Assembly (NCBI RefSeq): GCF_029168945.1 | Contig: NC_083601.1 | Coordinates: 74,513,595 to 74,577,594 of the forward strand | Reading direction: 5' to 3' | DNA length: 64,000 nucleotides | Source: Cannabis sativa | Lineage: Eukaryota > Streptophyta > Magnoliopsida > Rosales > Cannabaceae | In this document: in pieces, positions 34,731 through 46,404 of the stretch | Layout of the letters: each line of letters opens with the position of its first letter | Numbering within the stretch: position 1 is the first letter of the stretch | Position numbers and translations under genes: made by a program | Notes under the pieces: generated by a model | Seen by the model: only the letters and a program-made list of their open reading frames with translations | Told to the model about the DNA's origin: nothing | The model's database searches: none

Positions 34731-37080
34731 CTACAAAACAAAATAGAAAGAAATTATATATTAATTAGTAATATATATGTGGCTATAAATTTCTAGTGCT
34801 CCTTGTATTTTTTTTTCTAATGGATCTTTTAGCTTAGCCAACACATATTTCCATATCTATTTATAATTACTATGATGTCAATTTTACTAACTTCGTTTCA
34901 AGAAAAAAAAATTCTAAGATGCCTCTTTACCCTTTTAATGCACCCTTCTAGAATCATGCCAAGACTTGAGCATAAAAATACTCTTTAAATTGCGTAACAT
35001 TTTAATTACACAAATTAGCACTGTTAGGAGTTATGTGCTTGCAGAGGAGAAAGGAGATTAACTATGAAACTCCTTTTTCCAGCTAAAAAAAAAAAAAACT
35101 AAAAATTCCCTTAATTTGGCAGAAGAACAACATAAAACAAAAAGGCCCTTTCTCTTAATAACTATTATAAACTAAGCAATCATCAACCGAATCCTATACA
35201 ATGCACCAAGACCAAACTTGAATTAGGTACATAGCTTGTTTATAAATTATTTTTTCTAAATTCTCATTCAGATTTAAAAACAAGGGGAATCGAATATAAA
35301 ATAGCCAACGAATGACAATACAACACTAATTATTAAGACTTAAATATGACAATAAAAAGTCTTTGGCCAAATATCATTCCAAAGGAAAATAGGCCCAAAT
35401 ACCATGCTATTGGTATGGCTTTCCTATGGTGACAGTAAGATGTGGCCATTGCACAACTCTTCTCTCAGTCAATATGATGAAAGCCTCTTAGCTTCACTAA
35501 GCCAAACTCATTAAATTAATTTTAATTCAATAAAGTTTTATACCAATTATCACAAAAGAAGCCTTTATATTAAAAAAAATCTTCTTACCTAAACAATAAA
35601 ATGAACATAGAGCCTGAGAATGCTTCTAAACAAGACCATATGTATCAAATTTATAAAAGAAAGCTTATGAACATGTTCTTTATTCTAACCTTAGCTCCTA
35701 AGTCATTGAATTCTAATGCAAATGCAAGTTCAAATCTAAATATTCAAACAACAGAGATGTCACAAGATATCAAGAGTGGAGACCTTGTACATTACACTAC
35801 ATTCTTTTTTGAATTGATAATTCTTTATTATCATAGATATGGGGCTATAAAAATAAATTTTACTGATAGAAATTTATATCTTAAGTTCATTAATCACCAC
35901 ACATATAAATTTTAACTAAGTTCTAAAATTTTTTATTTAAAATTTATGCATTTTTAATGTATTTTATCCTTATTCAACCGAAATTTCGACAACATAACAA
36001 CTGTAATTGGACGTTCCCAAAAATTTCTAACATACAAAAACAAAAAACAAACACACAAAACAATACGAAACAATGCAAAACAACATTAACAATACTAAAA
36101 CTATCCACCCATCCGACCGCAGTACATGTATAATCACAGAACCTACTTCACTACGGATAAATATCTAAGATATTCAAACTCCACTAAATAAAGAATTTTA
36201 AAGTTTTAGTGATTATACCTTTCTCCAATAAAGCTAGCTACTTGTGTAATCTTGAATCAACGCAACAGAGCCGATACCTAAAAGTTAAATTTAAAATATG
36301 CATCAATTGTTAATTAACATGTTTAATTGAGACTAATCAATTTTTTCAAATTCTTTAACATATAACATCATGCACCCTTCTATAATTTTCTGCATGAATA
36401 TGAATGTCTTGTTGTACTTCTTTATTTAATAATCACATATTAAAATATGCATATATTATATATATGTTGGATCAAGGTTCAATATCACATTCTACCATTT
36501 TATTAACAATAATTTAACTAATAATATAATTCGCACCGAATTGAAATAACAGAAAATTTCTGAGTATAAACCAGTTCTTTTTAGATACAGCAATAAACAA
36601 TGAGGTAATATTATAATCCCAAAATCTGGAAAAGCTTGTATAAATACTAGAAAAAATAAGAAATAGATTATAATAAAATTTATGTAAGGCCGCTGAGAAA
36701 AAAATATTTATTTCCAATCACAAATTGGTAAACTTAACGACCTCAAAATCCCTGAAACAATTGTCAAAATCTAACATCTATAAACAAAATCAAAGCCCTT
36801 CCCCCCTTATTACAGCTAATAACCCTAATAAATCCTAAACAAGTCTAAATGATACTATACTCTATTGAGTTAATACAAATAAAAGTGCAACACCATTCAT
36901 ACAGATTCAAGTGAGGAAAGAAAAATCACTTCTTCTACAAAACTATACAAAATTAATAATATACCCAGATACCGAAAAAGCAGTCAAAGAAGCATATAGT
37001 AGATTTAGATTATACGCAAAACCCAGAAACAAAACAATAATTATAAACAAAGATAAAAGGATACATAAACGACTAGATAA

Positions 37081-37310
37081 TCAAAACCAAGGGGCGAAAG
37101 GCTTTGGGATTTTTGGGGTTAGCTTACACGATGGTGGCGCTCGGCGGAGTGGCTCTCGGCAGTGGAGAGGTGGCAGTGGTGCGTCGCCGGTGGTGGCAGA
37201 GCTGCGTCGCCGTAAGAGAGAGAGAGAGAGTTGTGAGTGAAATCGATGATAAAGAACGAGAGAGAGTCTTACCGTGGTTTGGGGCAAATGAGAGGGTTTG
37301 GAGCAAATAA
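37081..37310 (-). promoter_or_regulatory. GC-rich, CT-repeat leader-like segment in the CACTA element
   Basis: Read on the minus strand this has CT microsatellite repeats, a GC-rich block and a donor-like GTAAGCTAACC near 37120, like a plant 5' UTR with first intron. It may be the remains of the element's promoter and leader. It has no recognisable protein. Confidence 0.3.
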
Positions 37311-37371
37311 GAGGGAAAACGTGATCTGAAATGTAGAGGGTTTGTCGCGCGTTTTATTATAAAGGGCTTTC

Positions 37372-37620
37372 CCCGACGGTTTTAAACCGTGGAGCAAAGT
37401 ATGGGCTACGGGTGCTAATACTTTGCCCGACGGTTCCAAACCGTGGGGAATAGTATTTGATTATATTTTATTTAATTTTTTCTCTACATTTATTAACTGT
37501 CGCTTAATTTATACGAGTGTTTAAAACCGTCGCCTATAGTGTACTATAGGCGACCGTTTTAAACACTTACACCATTTTTTTAGCGACGGGGTCCAAAAAA
37601 AAGCGTTTTTGGGACTGTCG
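37372..37620. repeat. CACTA right subterminal repeat array
   Basis: Units CGACGGTTTTAAACCGTGG, CGACGGTTCCAAACCGTGGG and AAACCGTCGCCTATAGTG mirror the left array. Confidence 0.85.
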
Positions 37621-37932
37621 CGAATTATGCCTTTTGTAGTAGTGAGTATACTTCATCGCTGATTAACAAATTAGTGTAAATCCAAAACTCTGATGAACAG
37701 GGACTTAGTCTTTTGAATCATATAATCACAATCACTTTCCACTGTGTTGACAATACTGTAATTGTGAATAAATATATGTTCTGGACTTAACTAATTTTAT
37801 GCACATATTAAATATATATATTAAACCATAAGCATGTAAAATACATGTTAACATAATCACTTCAAAACTCTTAAATTGATAACTAATCAGATTGTAATGG
37901 GTTTTATTTAGGGCACAAAACCCAACAGTACG

Positions 37933-38464
37933 AACATAGTACTGGGCCTGTAGTGCGATCACAGCACTGGTAGTGACTGACTGATATCATGGTCGATAAT
38001 ACCAAATGTAAAGAATGTTCTTACTCATCTGTTAAGCCTTGTGGATAGGTGTATGGGCGCCTAAATACAAGTCGGTGATATATTATGTGTTATGTGATTT
38101 TCTTACTGAGTTTGTTGACTCACAAATATTATTTTTGTGTGTAGGTAAAGGAAATGCGAAGACTGAACATGAGTGAATTTTGAGCTCGGGGGATGATTGT
38201 ACATGCCGAGACGACGCGACCTGGACTATTTAGTCTCGGGACCACTTGGGTTGTATTTTGTAGTCACTGTGCGACAAGTTTGTAAAAGTATTTTTGCAAA
38301 GATTGTAAAAATTTATACACGAGATCTCGGTTTATGTAAAAAAAATATATATGTCTATAAAGTTTATATAAATTTGCATATTTTTGAGGAAAACCTTTTG
38401 ATTAGAAGAGGTGGTACATTGATTAAAAAATTATTATAACGAGTCTAAGTATCAGGGCATCACA
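37933..38464 (+). repeat. Gypsy 5' LTR fragment, part 2, with LTR end
   Basis: Shares CTTACTGAGTNTGTNGACTC and GTGTAGGTAAAGG with the first gypsy LTR (3014-3064). Ends ...GGGCATCACA at 38464 just before the primer site. Confidence 0.78.
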
Positions 38465-38468
38465 ATTT

Positions 38469-38481
38469 CGGTATCAAAGCC
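38469..38481 (+). promoter_or_regulatory. Gypsy primer binding site
   Basis: CGGTATCAAAGCC resembles the Met tRNA primer site TGGTATCAGAGCC with two changes and follows the LTR end by four bases. Confidence 0.6.
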
Positions 38482-38797
38482 ACCAACGTGTCTACCGAGG
38501 ATCGTCAAGACATGTACAATCATCATCAGAGAAAAGCTTGACTCATGGTTCAGTAAGCCTTTACTTGTTTAGCAATTTATGTATTAGAAAACAATGTTAG
38601 GAAGCATGCTAGTTTTAAATAATTTATTTAAGTGCATTGTCTTAAAATCCATAAGTGCAGTACATAGAGTTTATGTGATCGCTATCTGACCTACTTAACT
38701 TATGAGTTCGCAGGCTAGTCCTATTAAATGGACGCCCAACATAATACAAAGAGTTAGGATAACATGGTCGAGACCGGAGGCAGTTAGGGAGGTTAAA

Positions 38798-40664
38798 TGT
38801 TGGGTTTTGTGCCCTAAATAAAACCCATTTCAATATAATCATATTTACTAATAAAGATCAGAAATAATATTTTATGTTGCATGGTTCACATGATTTATTT
38901 CATGATTATGTATAATGTATAAATTCTATTTAAGTCCAGAACATATATTTTAGTTAATGATTATAGTGTTGTCAGCACAGTGGAATATAATCTTGATTAT
39001 ATGTTCAAAAGTTTATTCCCTGATTTGTCAGTTCACTGGATTTAGACTGGCATGATAATCAGCGATAGGTATTCGTACACCTTGGATAAGTGGTATGTCC
39101 TTTCTAGCGCATTGGCAAAGTTTACCAGTATCGGATGTATGGAGTGTACATCGGAAGGTACCGATATTGAACTTTGATTAGATATGTTAAAATTTACTGT
39201 AATATCTATTCAATTCAATATTACCTGTTGATCCTAGATCAAATGATCTTAATCTTGATATGGTTAGGTTCGATCTCAAGAGTATTATACATGTTCTTTG
39301 ATTTGTTAGTTAAGCCTACTTTTCGGTTAGGGTGATACGTACATTTTGGGAACATGATAGTATAATTGAGTGGGAGCGCTAACATAAATATGGAATCTAT
39401 AACTTCTATAGGAATTTAGAAGTGAAACGATGATATCCTTCGAGCTTCGCTAAACATAGATAAATGGTTGAGATCTCATTTCACTTCGCTGAAATATCAT
39501 TTATACGGAGCTAAGTGTTTTAAGGATAAAATACATTGAAGGTGTAACGGTAATTTAGTCCCTATTCAATGTAGATCATCTATTAGAGGGTCATTGATCA
39601 AATTAGGATTATAACAATGGATAATTAATAGCGTATCTATATCGTGGAACATATAGAGCGTTCTATATAACTGAGAGTGCAATTCTAAGTTCTAAGAGTG
39701 GATTCAATAAGGAATTAATAAGTTAGGGAATTTACTTGGTAAATTTGGTTCAGATTATTGGAAGCTCGGTTATATAGGCCCATGGTCCCCATACTAGTTG
39801 AGACCATACTTCTTGTAAGACTCAGTGAATTGATTTTGATTAATCAATTATAATTCTAAAGTTAGACTATGTCTAGTTTATGAATTTTCACTAAGCAAGG
39901 GCAAAATTGTGAAGGAAAAGTTTCTAGGGTACATTTGTTAATTAAGAGACTTTGATTAGTCTAATTAATAAATATATTAAATGAAATTATTATTTAATAA
40001 TTAATTTTTAGTTATTAAATAATTGGAATTAGCATTTAAATGGTTAAATTGAAAAATTGGCGTTTTTGAGAAAATGAGATGCAAAAATGATAAAACAGCA
40101 AATTGCAAAAGTGGGACCAATTATCCAATAATATGGCCGGCCACTCTTATAGGGTTTTATCATTTATTTTTTCATTATTTTAATGCCAAATAATTCTAAC
40201 CTAAACCTACGTGGTTACCTATAAATAGATAGTGATGGCTCACATTCACACTTAACTCTGTCAGATGAAATTTGAGCCTCCTATTCTATACCATAGCCGC
40301 CACCCTCTTCTTCTCTTTTCTTCTCTAAATTTTCAAACCTTGAGTGAATGAGTGAGTGCCCACACACATCAAGTGATATCTCAATCATAGTGTGGAAGAT
40401 TGTGAAGAATCCAATCAACAAGAAGGAGAATCAGCATCAAGGAAGGAGAGAAAGAGATCAAGGTTCAGATCTTGGTGATGCTCTGCTACAGAAAGGAATC
40501 AAGGGCTAGAGATCTGAATGGAAGGAGTCATTATATTCCGCTGCACCCAATGTAAGGTTTCCTAAACTTTATATGTGTTTATTTCATTGTTTTAGAATTC
40601 ATATTAGGATGTTAATGAAACATACATGGTAGTAAATCTAGATCCTGGTAAAATATTTCCAACA
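38798..40664 (+). mobile_element. Solo LTR in the gypsy gag region, plus orientation (1,867 bp)
   Basis: TGTTGGGTTTTGTGCCCTAA at the start, ...AAAATATTTCCAACA at the end. Flanks TTAAA (38793-38797) and ATAAA (40665-40669) are an imperfect 5-bp duplication (4 of 5). Gypsy sequence is present on both sides. Confidence 0.85.
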
Positions 40665-41545
40665 ATAAATTCCCCCAAAACCTCGTGTACACAGCAGAAG
40701 TTGTGGAAGGTTTCAAGAAGATGGTTATGAAATCCCCCACAGGCTCTGCTAGATTCGGAGTAAAGGTTTGTAGAGATGGAAGCTAGGATTCAATGTCAAG
40801 ATGAGGAGATTCAGAGGTTGAGACAACAAGGATCTCCTGACGTACCTTTACCTCATATGCCAATCATTTTTGTTCTATTGTTACCAGCAGAACAATGTAT
40901 GGCTGGTAACCAAGTGGGACCTTTGCATGGGAGAATTTGGATGCAAGGACCCCTAGCCCTTTAAGGAGACTTAGATGTGAAGGATGCTGTTTGGGCCGAG
41001 AGCCCTACAGAATTTGTTTTAAGGTCTTAGAAGATTATAGCAGATGGTGGGATCATTGTTCCTTTTATTTCCAATTATGGCAGAGGTTGTAGTGTCTCCT
41101 TGGTTGAGCAAAAGAGGAAACCTGCATTGACATTGGTGGGTTCAAGATGGAACAAGAGGTTTCAGGGGACCAAAGGTCAAGGTTGTTCGCAGGGTGGTTT
41201 TTGGAGACGTTATACTTATCTATAGAGCTTTCACTATAAGAAGCATCATCTAGGAGAATGTAATCGTAAGGCATGTTTTCAATGCGGTCTGGTAGGCCAC
41301 TACAAGAAAGATTGTCCTTTACTGAAAGGAGAGGAATTAGAACAAGAGACAAAGTCCGTACCTTCTCGAGTGCTTATCATTACTCAAATAGATGTTGCAG
41401 CCAGTCTTTCAATGGTAACAGGTTAGCTTCTTGTCAACGACTCCTATTTTTACTGTATTGTTTGACTTTGGGGCTACAAACTCATATGTGGTGTCACGAG
41501 TAATTAATCAATTGGGTAGACCTTATGATTACATTAATAGAGGGT
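40665..41545 (+). pseudogene. Gypsy Gag C-terminal part with zinc knuckle, and start of protease
   Basis: Pieces in several frames. Residues like MEARIQCQDEEIQRLRQQ (from 40776) look like the Gag linker. A retroviral zinc knuckle, Cys-X2-Cys-X4-His-X4-Cys (CFQCGLVGHYKKDC), is encoded at 41274-41315. The aspartic protease then begins near 41450 (VLFDFGATNSYVV), where the catalytic DSGA triad reads DFGA, a disabling Ser to Phe change. The TR-GAG element breaks the sequence at 41550 and protease sequence resumes at 51496. Stops and frame changes show it is dead. Confidence 0.82.
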
Positions 41546-41550
41546 TTGGA

Positions 41551-43463
41551 TGTTGGTATTATATTTATCCAGGATCTTAGATCTATTGAAATTATGTTGA
41601 TTTAACAACCTAATATTGAACTTCTAAAACGATGAACTAAACACATAAAAGTTAAGAATAACTTACAGTGATTGCAGCGGAATTTATGTCTCCTTCCACT
41701 CAGATCTCTAACCCTTGATTCCTGTCTGTAGCAGAGTATAATCAAGATCTGAGCCCGAAAGTTCTTCAGTTGGATGTGATCCTTCACAGTCTTCCAAACT
41801 ATGATGAGATACTGAATGATGTGAGTGGGCACTTCTCTCTCACTAGGGAATTTCGAAATCTCTCTTTGTTTTCTCTCTTATTTTCGTGTGATACACTTTG
41901 CAGAGCAAAGTTTCTCAAGCAACACATGCATACAAAGAGAAGAGAGGGGCTGCTATAAATAGGAAAAGAGAAGACCACAACTTTCCAAATAAACAGTTTC
42001 CTCTTTTACTGTGTAATAGAATAACTGCCTTATTTAGTGTGATTCACAACTTTCCTATTTAGGCTAGGCTTTGATTAGCAATTAAATGACAAATTAAATT
42101 GAAAAATAATAATTGGGAAAAGGCAATGATGTGGCCGGCCATGGTGTGAATGGGCCTCCCATTGATTTTGCAGTTTCCTCAATTTTATTTCTATTTCTCC
42201 AAAAATGCCATTTTTCCAATTCTAATCATTTAAATGCCAAAACCAATTATTTAATAACTAAAATAGATTATTAAATAATATTGCCATTTAAAATTAATTA
42301 TTAATTCAGACATGCAAAGTCTCATAATTAATAATTAAACCTAGAAACCCTCTTATTTACGATTTCATCCCTAAACTGTGAGAATTCACAAATTAGACAT
42401 AGTCTAACTTTTAGAATTATAATTGATTAATCATAAATCAATTATAGAGTCCTTTAGTCTCAACTAGAATGGGGACCATGGATCTATATTCTGAGCTTCC
42501 AATAAGTTGAACTGATTTACCAAGTAAATCCCTAACTTATTAATTCCTCGTTGAATCCACTCTTAGAACTTGGAATTGCACTCTCAGACTTATATAGAGC
42601 ATATCATATGTTTCACGATATCAATATGCTATCTCATTTAACCATTGTTATAATCTTAATGTGATTTAGAGATCCTCTATATAGATGATTTACATCGAGA
42701 CGGAACTAATTTACCGTTTACACCCCTCAATGTATTTTGCCCATTTGAACACTTAGTTACCTGTAAATGATGTTTTAGTGATCTAATATATAGTCACTGA
42801 AACAAGAGCTCATCCATTTACTTCTATTTAACTAAGCTCAAAAGGAATCATCACTTTACTTCTATACACCAGTAGAAGCTATAGATTTCCATATTTATGT
42901 TTAGCACTCCCTATTCAGTTATGCTATCATGTTCCCAAAATATATGTATTATCCTGACTCAAAACAGGCTTTAACTAATAAATCAAAGAACAAGAATAGC
43001 ACTCCTGAGATTGAGCCTAAGCATATCAGGATTTAGATTCTCTTAATCTAAGATCAACTTCTGACATTGACTTGGAAAGATACAACGGTAAGTTTACAAT
43101 ATCTTTAACCAAGTTCAATATCGGTCCAGTCCAGTGCATACTCCATGCATTCGAAACCAGTATACTTTACCAATGTTCTAGAAAGAACATAACACTTACT
43201 CCAAGTGTAAGTATACTTCATCGCTGATTATCAGATCAGTGTAAATCCAAAACACTGATGAACAGGGACCAAATCTTTTGAATCATATAATCATAATCAC
43301 ATTCCAGTGTATTGACGATACTGTAATTGTGAATAACTATATGTTCTGGATTTAACTGATTTTGTGCATATATCAAACATATGTATTAAACCATAAACTT
43401 GTAACATACATGTAAACATGCTTCACTTCTAAATTGATAACTAATCAGATTGTAATGAGTTTT
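41551..43463 (-). repeat. 3' LTR of the TR-GAG element (inner edge deleted)
   Basis: Matches 49547-51490 but lacks its last 22 bases. The sequence passes from GAGTTTT straight to GCACTAAC. Comparison with 56880-56925 shows that the LTR end and the polypurine tract (about 33 bases in all) are gone. Confidence 0.88.
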
Positions 43464-45233
43464 GCACTAACATAAAACAAGGTTTGCATTACAATCAATC
43501 TTTTGTCTTGATCCTCTGATCAAGTGTAGTATCTTTGAATCCACCCATATATCTGGAATCAGGTTCATGAGACACATGAAACCTTCCCTAACTTATGCTT
43601 TACTCATCAAGGGATACTGAAATCTTTACTGCCCATTAAGTACATCTGAACAACCAGAAGACATATCTCTCAAATTTTAAAATTTGGAATTGAGATAATG
43701 CAGTGTAGAATTTTCTTCAGTAAAATAACTTTCTGGTAATTTTGAATTTACAAAGTTATATCTTCTCTGATGAAGCTTGAATTATTATAGATGGGTTTTA
43801 ACACTCTTCTATAATGATTCCTCCACCCCCAGAGTAACCACCATCTCACAATGAGTCGGTTCGCATATCAGGATCACTAATGAATAGTTCCTTAATAACA
43901 TATACGTCACTTTTGTAAATCTTTCTTGATTGTCTCCTAATGTTCCCCATTTGATTACATCTCAGATGGCTCCCACTCAATAGCAGATGTCTGGTTAGAA
44001 ACTTTTAACCTTTTACTATTGTTTCTGGGAACATCTCGTTGTGACTTATTATCTTAAGCCGAAACTGTAAGTTTCTTTAAGATTAGTTCAACAACATAGC
44101 AGTCTAGTATTTGAAGTGAAAAATACTTGCTAGAGATTTAAGCAATCAAATTAAGATACCATAAAATGTTATGAGAAATAGACATCTTGAATCAGTCTTT
44201 CGAATAGACTATGCAAGAATTCTTCTATCTTACTCTCATAATTCTGATAAGTTATTTCTATCCATGTGAATGGTTAGACTTGTTTTTATCAGAGGTGTTC
44301 TTAAGTTCCTATCACAATTATCAACCAAACGAAGATGGGTAAAGAATTTTAATATTCTCCCACTCAACCAAGGTAATGTGAAACATTATCAAAGAACTTT
44401 AATGGTATCAATAACTATTACAACAGTAAATCTAAACTGGAACATATAATCAAGATCAATGATTTGTTCTGATAATAGCTAATTTATTATATTATTTCCA
44501 TGTTTAAAATTATGTGTCACAAAGGGTATTGTAGAATAAAGTCCACCCCTAAGTTTATAGAGATTATGGTCCACCCCTAAAGGTTGTAAATCTCTAAGTG
44601 TGATAGAGAGTCTATGGAGTTGAATATAATCCAGAGTTCATTAGATATAAAAAATCGTTTGAACTGCATATTATTCTTAACTTTTCTCCACCCCTATCAG
44701 ATCAAAAGATCTTTTTATTAAACAAATTCTCAAATAATTGTTTTTGAAACCAACAATTATTCATAAACACAGAAATAACTTCAAGTGTTTATGTAGTAAT
44801 AACTCTGTAAAGAGTTTAAATACTTTTTGAATTTGCATCAATAATAAAAACACATACACATTCAAACATAATAAATATAATAATCGGTAATAGATAAAAT
44901 AAAGAACTGAAGCTCAACTCATAAATTGCAATATAATTGAAAAAGATATTTTATTATAAACCCAAAAAAAATTGTTTGCAATATTTATGAGAACCAAACA
45001 GGGAATTAAGATCCCAAACATGAAATCCAAATTGTTTAAAAAACTAAACAATTAATTCAAATGAAAGAGCTTCTTCTTTATTGTAGACAATCTCCATCCA
45101 CCATCCAGCTTTCTAATCCAACTCGTTAAGACAGCACCCGAGTTTAAGAAGCTTTAGCTATAAGAAGAATAATAAACAAGGTTAGTAGTCCAGAATTATT
45201 AATCCAAAAGGATAATAATTCACTAAAAACACA
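43464..45233 (-). other. TR-GAG element, non-coding region between gag and 3' LTR
   Basis: AT-rich, no reading frame of note. Blocks such as CTCCACCCCTATCAG and CTCCCACTCAA are shared with the element at 54995-64000. Confidence 0.7.
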
Positions 45234-46104
45234 TCAGTTTATAAAGAAAATACCTTGTTTCTTTGCGAGATACTTAGGACATTGGGATTTCCAATGGCCT
45301 TTCTCATTGCAGTAGAAACATTTTCCTTTTTGTGTATTGCCAGAAGCTCCAGCATTTTTGTTCCTAGCTGCATTCGCAGCTTGAGCTCACTTCTTGGCAT
45401 TTTTCCACTTCTTCTTATGATGGGATTTGGAAGTAGAAGCAACAAGTGCCTCAGGATTACTTGTCTTATTACCATTTCCAGAATTCTGAGGTTTCTTCCC
45501 TCTTTTCTTGGGACCTCCAATCAAATTTTCATATGTCTGAAGGTCATTGACTAAAGTATGAAAGTCTTGTTCCTTCTTATTCATGACATAATTTGATGTG
45601 TAGGGCAGAAAATCTGGAGTCAGGCTATTCAAGATGAGACTCACTTGAGTAGTCTGATCCATTTCAGCACCATGATTCTGGGCTTCCTGGAAATAACTAG
45701 CCATCTGGAGAAGGTGATCACGCACATTCTGATGGGGTTCCATCCGTGCATTGATGAATTTCTTAGTCGCGTCGAAACGAGACTGAATAGATGCCATACC
45801 GAATAGCTCAGTTAACTGCGTCATGATTTCTGCAGCCGTGACAGTGTTTGCAAACCTTGTTTTCAAGGTGTCAACCATGTTGAAAAGCATGAAGTAACGA
45901 GCTTTATTGTTAGCATTATGCCAACGCTCAAACTTCTCTTTTACAGCTTTGGTTGCATTGTCACTTGGTCGCTCGTGACTCGCCTACCAACACAAACGAG
46001 GCACTTTCACCTATGAGAGCAATATGAATGTTCTCTCTCCACTTTGGGAAGTTAGACCCATTTAGCTTATTTTCAGTTAAGAGTGACAACATGGGATTTG
46101 ACAT
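45234..46104 (-). pseudogene. Copia-type Gag with zinc knuckle (damaged)
   Basis: Starts at ATG 46104-46102 with a segment LLTENKLNGSNFPKWRENI, the usual N-terminus of plant copia Gag (LxGxNYxxW). A frame change near 45975 follows. An uninterrupted 45890-45390 core (VDTLKTRFA...LTELFGMASIQSRFDA..., UBN2-like) comes next. An in-frame TGA at 45389-45387 precedes a zinc knuckle Cys-X2-Cys-X4-His-X4-Cys (CFYCNEKGHWKSQC, 45320-45279) and the final TGA at 45236-45234. Length without the lesions would be about 290 residues. Gag packages element RNA into virus-like particles (family knowledge). No pol frame follows. Copies without the two lesions may exist elsewhere in the genome. Confidence 0.9.
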
Positions 46105-46267
46105 TTCAATTCAGGATACTACAAGATAATACATAGATATCAGTTATGGTTTATCACAAAATCTCATTTAGAAATTATCAGCATACAACAATTAGGAATG
46201 ACTAGAGAAAACACAAAAAAAATTCAATCCTAAATAATTTCCAAGGTTTTCAACAAACTGATATCAG

Positions 46268-46403
46268 TGTCCCGTTTAGGCGAGAGTCAAAGCTATCATT
46301 CATTGAATAGAGTTGTCAGCTCATCTAGAATAGCAAACCTTCTAGCAACCTTTTATTCGATCGAAAAGAGAATCCGACGTTGTCCCGTTTAGGCGAGAGT
46401 CAA
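46268..46403 (-). repeat. Twice-repeated 23-nt leader motif upstream of gag
   Basis: TGTCCCGTTTAGGCGAGAGT plus CAA occurs at 46268-46290 and 46381-46403, 113 bases apart. In element sense it lies 164 and 277 bases before the gag ATG. The same pair, 112 bases apart, is in the related element at 59639-59773. Confidence 0.85.
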
Positions 46404-46404
46404 G

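Larger units (their letters stand above)
34012..37644. mobile_element. Non-autonomous CACTA (En/Spm) transposon, 3,633 bp
   Basis: Ends CACTACTAAAAAACC and the complement of CACTACTACAAAAGG (12 of the first 13 match). A perfect 3-bp duplication AGT lies at 34009-34011 and 37645-37647. Subterminal repeats of the type CGACGGTTTTAAACCGTCGCC fill both ends. The interrupted LTR reads straight across when the insert is removed (CAAGTGTAAGT/ATACTTCATCGC). No transposase of normal size is present. Confidence 0.93.
32359..37927 (-). mobile_element. Solo LTR, minus orientation, split by a CACTA element
   Basis: Runs from TGTTGGAATTAATTTTACCA (32359) to ...GGGCACAAAACCCAACA (37927). A perfect 5-bp duplication GTACG lies at 32354-32358 and 37928-37932. 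Removing the CACTA element and one copy of its AGT duplication leaves about 1.93 kb, the same size as the LTRs at 49547-51490. A single LTR with one intact duplication is the product of recombination between two LTRs. Confidence 0.9.

Noticed and set aside
41602..41832. Minus-strand 76-codon frame repeated at 49598-49828
   Set aside because: Inside the two LTRs of the TR-GAG element; repeated only because LTRs are repeated.
45239..45520. Minus-strand 93-codon frame overlapping gag
   Set aside because: Wrong frame over the Gag zinc-knuckle region; the knuckle is in the gag frame after the TGA at 45387.
46268..46403. Evenly repeated short motif considered as a CRISPR-like array
   Set aside because: Only two copies, eukaryotic context, inside a retrotransposon leader.
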